Origin: Planctomycetota bacterium
GTDB lineage: Bacteria; Planctomycetota; Phycisphaerae; UBA1845
Direction: 5' to 3'
Assembly (NCBI GenBank): GCA_024275565.1
Contig: JAJRYY010000111.1
Location: 1-36,720, forward strand
DNA: 36,720 bases
Under the pieces are notes generated by a model. That model did not search any database and was not told where the DNA came from. It saw nothing but the letters and a program-made list of their open reading frames with translations. Below, piece by piece: positions 27,744 to 33,817 of the stretch. The stretch's first letter is position 1. Every line of letters starts with the position of its first letter. A program made the position numbers and the translations under genes.

Positions 27744-27771
27744 TGCGATAATCCTCCAATAAAATAAGTGG

Positions 27772-28263
27772 TTATTGAACACACTGAATGCGCGAACCAT
27801 GCTGCGTGCGACCATCTTCTTGCACGATTGAGTAGGAGTCGCGGATCAACAGTGGAAACAGATGGTCCAGAGAAATACCGACCTGCGACGTTTCAGGCAG
27901 ATGAACGGAACGCACGTCGGCGTCGCGAAGGGCATACCACGTTCCGCCGCTGGAAACAAACGCAACGAGTGCAATGACAGCAACGCGCCGCACCGTCCTC
28001 ATCCTATCCCACCACGGAGACCGTGACGCAACATCAGCCACCATGTACCTCCGATAATCCGACAAAAGCAAGGACCTCAATCGCGGGGAGGGGCGATCAT
28101 CCTCAGCTTCCAATACCGATTCGTCCAGCACCACAATCCGCTCACACCTTTCGCAGCAGGCTGAACAGGCATCAAGGTGCTTCCGAACTGCCCCGGCGTC
28201 ATCGTCCAGCAGTCGATCTTCGAGAAAACGGTACATAAGCGGGTAAACATCGTTGCAATTCAT
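27772..28263 (-). CDS. Zinc-finger anti-sigma factor
   Basis: A 163-residue membrane protein. The N-terminal domain has the ZAS/zf-HC2 metal motif H-x3-C-x2-C (His29, Cys33, Cys36) with the upstream Cys3 in MNCNDVYPLM. A single hydrophobic segment (VAVIALVAFVSSGG, about residues 95-115) anchors it, leaving a periplasmic tail of about 50 residues. It would hold the ECF sigma factor inactive at the membrane until a signal arrives. The ATG at 28263 is one base after the sigma stop codon (TGAGATG), and GAGGG lies about 8 bases before it: clear translational coupling. Confidence 0.9.
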   Translation of the reverse strand: MNCNDVYPLMYRFLEDRLLDDDAGAVRKHLDACSACCERCERIVVLDESVLEAEDDRPSPRLRSLLLSDYRRYMVADVASRSPWWDRMRTVRRVAVIALVAFVSSGGTWYALRDADVRSVHLPETSQVGISLDHLFPLLIRDSYSIVQEDGRTQHGSRIQCVQ

Positions 28264-28264
28264 C

Positions 28265-28816
28265 TCACCAACCCTCACTCAATTTCAGCTCAACGGCAAT
28301 ACGCTCGCGTAACTGCGTGCGGGCACGAAACAAATGGCTTTTGACACTGTTCAGCGGTATCCGCATCGCATCCGCAATATCCTTCAATGCCAAATCATGA
28401 TGTATACGCAGCACCAGAACCTCTCTTGTGGTCTCAGGAAGAGCATCAATCGCACGGACGACCAAGGCACGACGTTCCTCCCTCTCCACCTCCGAATCAG
28501 GTCCTTCGCACCGATCGTCAATCAGCGCATCCGGAAGAATAGAAGCCGCTTTCCCCCGGGCGGCTGCATGTTTCAACCACACCCGCCTGGCGATACCGAA
28601 GATGAACCCTCGCAATTGACCGACGTTCGCATCGAAATGTTCCCCTCGCTCAAGCAACGTCAGAAACACCTGCTGCGTAAGATCTTCTGCCTCATGACGC
28701 TCGACACACCGCCAACGCATGTACGCGAACACAGGCTGCTCGAATGTCTCTAACAGGGCGATAAACGACGATTCATCGCCCGACAATGCACTGGCTAACA
28801 ATGCTTCTGCCTGCAT
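28265..28816 (-). CDS. ECF-type RNA polymerase sigma factor
   Basis: A 183-residue protein with region 2 (FEQPVFAYMRWRCVERHEAE, then DLTQQVFLTLLE) and region 4 (LPETTREVLVLRIHHDLALK, then DIADAMRIPLNSVKSHLFRAR). These bind the -10 and -35 elements of target promoters. The ATG at 28816 is preferred on position; a GTG at 28825 is an alternative, and neither has a strong ribosome binding site. It is co-transcribed with the anti-sigma gene. murA lies 187 bases upstream on the same strand, but a promoter candidate in between suggests independent control. Confidence 0.92.
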   Translation of the reverse strand: MQAEALLASALSGDESSFIALLETFEQPVFAYMRWRCVERHEAEDLTQQVFLTLLERGEHFDANVGQLRGFIFGIARRVWLKHAAARGKAASILPDALIDDRCEGPDSEVEREERRALVVRAIDALPETTREVLVLRIHHDLALKDIADAMRIPLNSVKSHLFRARTQLRERIAVELKLSEGW

Positions 28817-28849
28817 GGATCGCACTCAGGTCCCGGTTCACAGGGGTAG

Positions 28850-28874
28850 TTACGCTGAGAGTGCGAAAAGTTGC
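28850..28874 (-). promoter_or_regulatory. Possible autoregulated ECF promoter
   Basis: On the minus strand GCAACTT is followed after 13 bases by CGTAAC, like the AAC-type -35 and CGT-type -10 of ECF-dependent promoters. It is about 34 bases upstream of the sigma factor start, where an autoregulatory promoter would be expected. The match is short. Confidence 0.35.
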
Positions 28875-29012
28875 AGGAAATGTGAAGAATTTTACCGTGT
28901 AAAATCCATTTCGGCGGAATTCCAATGGCGCAATGCCCTGAAATCCGGACTCTGACCACCACCTCCGACAATCATCGAATAACGGACACCGCAACCATCA
29001 CTCAACCAGCAA

Positions 29013-30287
29013 TCAACCATCACTCAGCCGCTGAATATCACCCCCGACCGCACGAAGCTTCTCCTCCATACGCTCATACCCACGATCCAGATGATACACC
29101 CGCCGCACACGCGTCGTCCCCTTCGCAATCAAACCCGCCAGGATCAGACCCGCCGACGCCCGAAGATCAGAAGCCATCACCGGAGCACCCACCAACCGCT
29201 TCACACCATGAATCACGATCGTACTCCCCTCCCGACGGATGTTCGCACCCATCCGCTTCAACTCCGCAATGTGCATGAACCGATCCGGAAAAACCTTATC
29301 CGTCACCACGCTGTTCCCATCCGCAAGACACAGCAATGCCGTCGTCTGAGCCTGCAAATCCGTCGGAAAACCCGGGTATGGCTGCGTCGTAATATCCCTC
29401 GGCTCCAACCGCCGCGACGACGACACAACGATCCCCTTCTCACCACGCTCCACATTCACACCGATCCGCCGCAAACGATCCACCACCGCAATCATATGCT
29501 CAACACGAGCACCCGGCAGCGTCAACTCGCCATTCGTAATAGCCGCCGCAATCATATAAGTCCCCGCCTCGATCCGATCCGCGACCACCGTATGCTCCCC
29601 GCCCTTGAGCGACGTCACGCCCTCGATCGTCATACGCGGCGTCCCATGCCCGCTGATATTCGCACCACAAGTGTTCAGAAAATCACCAAGATCCACAATC
29701 TCCGGCTCGCACGCAGCCGACTCGATCACCGTCCGCCCCTCAGCAAGCACCGCCGCCATCATCACATTCGCAGTCGCAGTCACACTCGACCCATAACTCC
29801 CCCCGAGAAACATCTCCGCCCCACGAAGCTTCTTACACTTCAACATCATGTCGCCATTGACAAGGTCCGACTCAACGCCCAACGCCTCAAGCCCCTCAAT
29901 GTGAAGGTTCACCGGCCGATCACCGATCGCACAACCACCCGGCATCGCAACCTGCGCACGCTTCCGCTTCGCGATCAACGGTCCCATCACGCACACGCTC
30001 GCACGCATCTGACTGACCAGCTCATACTCCGCGTGACAGTTCATCTCATCTTCAACGCGCAGTCGAAACACACCTTCTTCAAGCTGCTCATGCTTCACCC
30101 CAAGCCGCGCAAGCAGCTTCAACATCGACCGCACATCACGCAGGTCCGGAACATTCCGAAGCACAACATCCTCTTCACACAGAATGCAGGCCGCCAGAAT
30201 CGGAAGTGCAGCGTTCTTCGCACCACCAATCGCCACCTCGCCCTTTAACCGATTCCCACCGTTGATCTCAAGACATTCCACCTTCAT
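29013..30287 (-). CDS. murA: UDP-N-acetylglucosamine 1-carboxyvinyltransferase
   Basis: A 424-residue cytoplasmic enzyme, the usual MurA length. It adds enolpyruvate from PEP to UDP-GlcNAc, the first committed step of peptidoglycan synthesis. Key residues are visible: Lys24 and Asn25 in GGAKNAALPIL, the catalytic Cys119 in MPGGCAIGDRP (the fosfomycin-sensitive residue), and GFPTDLQAQ with the conserved Asp. The start at 30287 follows GAAGGGAAACG; a 17-residue upstream extension is rejected because the enzyme fold begins at once with MKVECLEINGG. The gene shows that this organism has at least the first peptidoglycan step. It is bordered upstream by the repeat-rich region 30288-30640. Confidence 0.97.
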   Translation of the reverse strand: MKVECLEINGGNRLKGEVAIGGAKNAALPILAACILCEEDVVLRNVPDLRDVRSMLKLLARLGVKHEQLEEGVFRLRVEDEMNCHAEYELVSQMRASVCVMGPLIAKRKRAQVAMPGGCAIGDRPVNLHIEGLEALGVESDLVNGDMMLKCKKLRGAEMFLGGSYGSSVTATANVMMAAVLAEGRTVIESAACEPEIVDLGDFLNTCGANISGHGTPRMTIEGVTSLKGGEHTVVADRIEAGTYMIAAAITNGELTLPGARVEHMIAVVDRLRRIGVNVERGEKGIVVSSSRRLEPRDITTQPYPGFPTDLQAQTTALLCLADGNSVVTDKVFPDRFMHIAELKRMGANIRREGSTIVIHGVKRLVGAPVMASDLRASAGLILAGLIAKGTTRVRRVYHLDRGYERMEEKLRAVGGDIQRLSDG

Positions 30288-30407
30288 CGTTTCCCTTCTT
30301 CTGTGTGCAAATCTGACATGAACTCCCAGCACGCGCACCGCACCCGGAAATACCGCAACCCCAGTCTACCACACTCCGCCCCCGATCACAGCCCACCCAA
30401 CCTGAAT

Positions 30408-30500
30408 CCTCGGGTACCACTGGCAGCTTGTCCGCCAGTGCAACATACAAAACCCGCAGGCTCCGTCCCGGACACACCTCCACTGTTACCTTTTCACAGC
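30408..30500. repeat. 93-bp direct repeat, copy 1
   Basis: Begins CCTCGGGTACCACTGGC and ends CCTTTTCACAGC. It is repeated at 30540-30632 with about ten differences. Near its start is a palindrome CACTGGC...GCCAGTG. It lies between murA and the prmC tail copy. Confidence 0.85.
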
Positions 30501-30507
30501 ACAGCAG

Positions 30508-30524
30508 GTCGGGCACTGCCCGAC
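30508..30524. repeat. REP-like palindrome, GTCGGGCA type
   Basis: Identical over 17 bases to the element at 303-319. It lies in the 39-base spacer between the two 93-bp direct repeats. Confidence 0.65.
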
Positions 30525-30539
30525 GTTTCCTCACTGAAA

Positions 30540-30632
30540 CCTCGGGTGCCACTGGCGGCTTGTCCGCCAGTGCAGTGTACAAAACCCGCAAGCTCCGTCC
30601 CGAACGCACCTCCACTGCTACCTTTTCACAGC
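30540..30632. repeat. 93-bp direct repeat, copy 2
   Basis: Begins CCTCGGGTGCCACTGGC; offset of 132 bases from copy 1. Here the palindrome is longer and perfect: CACTGGCGG-CTTGT-CCGCCAGTG. No gene is recognised in 30288-30640. Confidence 0.85.
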
Positions 30633-30642
30633 CCGCTCAGAA

Positions 30643-30828
30643 CGATCACACCCTGCGAAAATGCATCACCCGATCGTGCGGATCAGGCGCACGGTTATAC
30701 GTCCCCACATGCTCGAACCCGCCACCACCCACAAAAATCTCCAGCACGTCCGACGCCTGCCCTGCCGCCTACGCCGCACCCCAAAGACCTGCCATTACCA
30801 TCATCATTACGATCGTGTATTTTTGCAT
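30643..30828 (-). pseudogene. Orphan signal peptide joined to a second copy of the prmC 3' end
   Basis: On the minus strand an ATG at 30828, preceded by GAGGAAC, encodes MQKYTIVMMMVMAGLWGAA, a good signal-peptide-like start, and then an amber TAG. Directly after this, in the same frame, comes AAGQASDVLEIFVGGGG and on to the stop at 30646. This is the last 38 or so residues of PrmC. Bases 30643-30765 match 31782-31904 with about five mismatches. The copy keeps its frame and stop, and the differences are few, so the duplication looks recent. A working product is unlikely unless the amber codon is read through. Confidence 0.7.
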
Positions 30829-30870
30829 GAGTATGTTCCTCATAAAATTTGTTTGCATTGTTTCTATCCT

Positions 30871-31665
30871 CTAACTTTTTTCAGATTTACGTCTTCGAAA
30901 CATGACAACTGCTGCCGAAGCGAGAAGCAGGATGGTCGTCGGCTCGGGGATGACGGCGATGTGCTTGGGATTGTCGAGGTTGTCGGTGTAAATCCGCACA
31001 ACATCGGAACCGTCAAGGTTCGCAACGCCGATGCTAGGGTTGTCGTTGAACTGTGAGGCTTCGGTGAAGTAAATCAGACCGTTCGCAAGATCGAGATCAA
31101 GACCCCAAGGCTCTACCGCAACCAGAAGCCCTTCGAGTTTCGAGCCGTCCAAATTTGCGCGAAGGATGCCACTCTGACCAAAATCAGCGAAGTAGATTTT
31201 TCCATTCTCAGGATCCACGTCGATTCCGAACGGCTGGGAAATCAAACCCCCTTCGAGGATCGTTTCAACATCCGAACCGTCAAGGTTAGCCCGCTGAATC
31301 CGTTCTGCCGTACGGTCCGTCCAATACATCTTGCCGTTGACGAGATCCAGAGCGATATCTTCAAGATTGGATTGACCAGAGATTTCAACTAAATCCTCTA
31401 TATCCGACCCATCAAGGTTCGCACGTCGGACCGCATCCATGTTGGTATCAACCCAATACATCTTGCCGCTCGCCGTGTCCAAAGTAATTCCGGTTGGCAA
31501 CGATGAAAACCCATCGCCAACGAATAAAAGTTCAAGATCAGTTCCGTCCAGGTTTGAACGAGATATCGTTGCCGCACCAGTATCCGTCCAATAAACTTTA
31601 TTGTTGATGGGGTCAACGTCGATCCCCCACGGATGATTAGATGTAGGGCAGGTCGTTCTTTCGCC
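30871..31665 (-). pseudogene. 5'-truncated YWTD-repeat protein with PEP-CTERM tail
   Basis: The open frame encodes at least five LDL-receptor class B (YWTD) beta-propeller repeats: NKVYWTDT, GKMYWVDT, GKMYWTDR, GKIYFADF and GLIYFTEA, each followed by R-A-N-L-D-G-S-style blades. It ends in VIPEPTTILLLASAAVVMF then RRRKSEKS, a PEP-CTERM sorting signal. There is no signal peptide and no usable start: going upstream the frame runs into the REP-like element at 31647-31688 and a TGA at 31666. The TTG at 31500 lies inside the second blade and is not a credible start. A sorting tail without a signal peptide cannot be exported, so the gene appears broken. Confidence 0.75.
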
Positions 31666-31688
31666 TCAAGGCGAAAGGTTGACCTGCC
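31647..31688. repeat. Nested REP-like palindrome at the pseudogene break
   Basis: Outer arms GGCAGGTC and GACCTGCC are the same as at 130-148; in place of that element's 3-base loop is a second hairpin TTTCGCCT-CA-AGGCGAAA. It lies exactly where the YWTD coding frame loses its 5' part. Between it and the prmC stop (31689-31784) no gene is seen. Confidence 0.75.
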
Positions 31689-31784
31689 TCCACCATGCAC
31701 ATCCACGTTCCTTCACGCGTAGGGTTCAATTCACCACAATCACGCCCCCATCTGCCACCGATCACACCTTGCCACAAACACCGA

Positions 31785-32864
31785 TCACACCCTGCGAAAA
31801 TGCACCACCCGATCGTGCGGATCAGGCGCACGGTTATACGTCCCCACATGCTCGAACCCGCCGCCACCCACAAAAATCTCCCGCACATCCGACGCCTGCC
31901 CCGCTCCAATCTCCACCAGAACGTGACCCTCCGAACCAAGCACATTCCCCGCGTCAGCCGCAATCATCCGATAAAAATCCAATCCATCCACCCCACCGAC
32001 CAACGCCGACCTCGGCTCGTGATCCCGCACGCAAGATGGCAGCTCCGCGATCTCCCCCTCCGCGATGTACGGTGGATTCGACACCAGCACCTGAAATCCA
32101 CCCGCAACCGACGCTCCATCACCTGCTCCATCATGGAACGCGAACCCATCAGCCACAACAACCGACATCCGATCCGAAACCCCGTGAGACTCAGCATTCC
32201 GCGACGCCACAGCAGTCGCAGCCGGACACACATCGGTGGCCGTCCCGATCGCGCCCTCGATCTGCGTCAAAATCGCCACCATCACACAACCGCTCCCGGT
32301 CCCAAGGTCCATGATACGTGGCTTCGACCACCCCTCACGCTTGCACAGGGCGATCGTCTGCTCGACCAGCGTCTCGGTCTCAGGCCGCGGAATCAGCGTA
32401 TCAGGCGTCACTTCAAAACTGAGCGAATAGAACTCCCGCTCGCCGACAAGATGAGCGATCGGTGCATGATTTGCAGCAGCCTTCACGCTCTCTCGATACG
32501 CAGTCAACGCGTCCTCCGGCGGAGCGTCCTCGAACTGCGTGTAGAGTCGGATCCTCGAACAGTCCATCGCCTTAGCCAGCAGCACCTCCGCCGCAAGTCG
32601 CGGCTCGTCCACCCCGCAGGTCCGAAAATGCTCCGTAGTCCAGGTCAGCAACCGACCCACCGTCCAGGGCGCAGCCTGTACACCCGCAGCCTGAGCATTG
32701 GAGGCCTGAGCATTGGAGGCCTGAGCATTGGAAGCCCGAACGTTGGCGGCCTGTGCGTGGGCGGCTTGTGCGTTGGAAGCCTGAGCGTTGACGGCCTGAG
32801 CGTTGACGGCCTGAGCGTTGACGGCCTGAGCATCGTCGGCCTGTGCGTTCGATTCAGTAGCCAT
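31785..32864 (-). CDS. prmC: Peptide chain release factor N5-glutamine methyltransferase
   Basis: A 359-residue enzyme that methylates the GGQ glutamine of release factors. The PrmC/HemK N-terminal helical domain starts at about residue 60 (WTVGRLLTWTTEHF), then VGEREFYSLSFEV, LIPRPETETLVEQ, the SAM-binding DLGTGSGCVMVAIL, and the catalytic VSNPPYIAEGEIAEL. The C-terminal strand FEHVGTYNRAPDPHDRV is duplicated at 30643-30765. Unusually, residues about 5-58 are a run of NAQAx pentapeptides encoded by 15-base repeats. The start at 32864 (MATESNAQ) is the only ATG near the repeat; WTVGRLL itself has no start codon nearby. A much longer frame reaching into tRNA-His is rejected. Neighbour of murA. 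Confidence 0.93.
   Translation of the reverse strand: MATESNAQADDAQAVNAQAVNAQAVNAQASNAQAAHAQAANVRASNAQASNAQASNAQAAGVQAAPWTVGRLLTWTTEHFRTCGVDEPRLAAEVLLAKAMDCSRIRLYTQFEDAPPEDALTAYRESVKAAANHAPIAHLVGEREFYSLSFEVTPDTLIPRPETETLVEQTIALCKREGWSKPRIMDLGTGSGCVMVAILTQIEGAIGTATDVCPAATAVASRNAESHGVSDRMSVVVADGFAFHDGAGDGASVAGGFQVLVSNPPYIAEGEIAELPSCVRDHEPRSALVGGVDGLDFYRMIAADAGNVLGSEGHVLVEIGAGQASDVREIFVGGGGFEHVGTYNRAPDPHDRVVHFRRV
32688..32850. repeat. 15-bp minisatellite at the 5' end of prmC
   Basis: About eleven units of the type ggcctgagcgttgac / ggcctgagcattgga in a row. On the minus strand they encode Ala-Gln-Ala-Val/Ser-Asn repeats. Some adjacent units are identical, which suggests recent slippage expansion. 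Same period as the repeat at 1855-1944. Confidence 0.85.
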
Positions 32865-33105
32865 GCAGGCCAATCTACTCCCATCGCCGCCCGCTGACCA
32901 GAACGCCATTCCCGGTGGATTGCGAATCCGCGAAGTTGCGTATATCCTCGGGCGCAGCTGGCAAGCTCGATGCGGGTCACACCGTTTTGGTTCCCCGCAG
33001 CGTGGAAGCTGATACGGGCGAAAGCTGGTACAGCCGGAAGCTGGTACAGGCGTGTGCTGATGGCAGAAGCTGGACGCAGGTGGATGCTGATACAGAACGG
33101 ATGAT

Positions 33106-33179
33106 GGTGGGCGTAGCTCAGTTGGTAGAGCACTAGGTTGTGGTCCTAGGGGTCGCGGGTTCGAGCCCCGTCGCTCACC
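33106..33179 (+). tRNA. tRNA-His (GTG anticodon)
   Basis: Acceptor GTGGGCG pairs with CGCTCAC (one G-U), D arm GCTCAGTTGGTAGAGC, anticodon loop TTGTGGT with GTG, T arm GCGGGTTCGAGCCCCGT. The extra G at position -1 (33106) opposite C73 is the mark of histidine tRNA. CCA is not fully encoded. It is divergent from prmC, 242 bases away, and followed by repeats. Confidence 0.95.
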
Positions 33180-33181
33180 CA

Positions 33182-33330
33182 TTTTCACCCGTCACCGCCT
33201 GATTTCGCCCACTCACACCCGGTTCCACCCACTCACACCCGTTTTCGCCCGCCACCGCCCGATTTCACCCACTCACACCCGTTTTCGCCCGCCACCGCCC
33301 GATTTCACCCATTTTCGCCCCGATCGTCTC
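33182..33330. repeat. Imperfect pyrimidine-rich tandem repeats after tRNA-His
   Basis: Phrases such as CCACTCACACCCG, TTTTCGCCCGCCACCGCCCG and ATTTCACCC recur several times with a strongly C/T-biased strand. One block of about 50 bases (from ATTTCACCCACTCACACCCG) appears twice. No gene is present. Confidence 0.75.
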
Positions 33331-33346
33331 CGGTGGATTGCATCTG

Positions 33347-33372
33347 GTGAAACATCTGTTTCACGTGGAACA
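33347..33372. promoter_or_regulatory. parS-like centromere site with an extra half-site
   Basis: TGTTTCACGTGGAACA at 33357-33372 differs at one position from the widely conserved chromosomal parS palindrome TGTTTCACGTGAAACA, the binding site of ParB. Two bases upstream, GTGAAACA at 33347-33354 is a perfect right half-site. parS sites usually lie near the replication origin; neither parA/parB nor dnaA is in the window. The match is far better than chance for a 16-base motif, but binding is not shown. Confidence 0.7.
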
Positions 33373-33400
33373 CCCTTTTTCTTCGTTCAAATGATGATTT

Positions 33401-33460
33401 TGGACAGTTTCGAACAGTTTCGAACAGTTTTGGACAGTTTCGGACAGTTTCGGACAGTTT
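33401..33460. repeat. 10-bp tandem repeat, six units
   Basis: Six consecutive 10-mers: tggacagttt, cgaacagttt twice, tggacagttt, cggacagttt twice. The 10-base period places each copy on the same face of the helix. It begins 28 bases after the parS-like site. Beyond it, 33461-33550 is made of looser tttcac-g and ttttcag phrases; no gene is seen. Confidence 0.85.
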
Positions 33461-33722
33461 TTCGCTGATTTTCACGGACATTCACCGCTTTTCACGGATT
33501 ATCACCGTTATTCACCGTTTTTCAGAAATTTTCAGATTATTTCAGATTCCGAGGCAGATTCTGTCACCAGCGCCCTAAATGTACCCCGTCGGGAGCGATT
33601 GATGATGAATCACGAGAAGATCATTCACGGTCGGAGGGCAGACGAAGGGGACGCAAACAACCGGATCGTCGCCGGAAAGGGCGATTCGCAACGATAGGCG
33701 CCTTGGGGGAGCCAACTGAGAG

Positions 33723-33755
33723 GCCGCGGGCGACCCGTAAGGGACGCTCCGCGGC
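33723..33755. repeat. Long GC-rich hairpin upstream of the beta-helix protein gene
   Basis: GCCGCGG and CCGCGGC arms enclose a second paired part (GCG-a-CCC-gtaa-GGG-a-CGC). It ends 62 bases before the start codon of the next gene. The following bases TTCTTGACTTG are too poor in T for a clear terminator on the plus strand; it may be a REP-like element or an mRNA leader structure. Confidence 0.55.
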
Positions 33756-33817
33756 TTCTTGACTTGATATTCACCCCCGTCATCAGCTACCCTTGTCTCC
33801 TGAAGGAGTTGGGAAAG

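Noticed and set aside
29091-30248. 385-residue open frame on the plus strand opposite murA
   Set aside because: It is antisense to a clear murA gene; its translation is Arg/His/Pro-rich with no family resemblance, typical of a shadow frame in GC-rich coding DNA.
31695-32897. 400-residue open frame on the plus strand opposite prmC
   Set aside because: Antisense to prmC; its repeated GLSVDGLSVDGLS part is only the prmC minisatellite read backwards.
32865-33188. Long N-terminal extension of prmC (467 residues)
   Set aside because: The extension runs through tRNA-His and its promoter region and shows no PrmC-like sequence; the ATG at 32864 is used instead.
33401-33460. Possible CRISPR array
   Set aside because: Units are only 10 bases and directly adjacent, with no spacers and no cas genes in the window.
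33600-33760. Possible riboswitch upstream of the beta-helix gene (GAGCCAACTGAGAGGCC looks a little like a cobalamin-type box)
   Set aside because: The rest of the conserved cobalamin core is not visible, and the downstream gene has no link to cobalamin; only the GC hairpin at 33723-33755 is supported.
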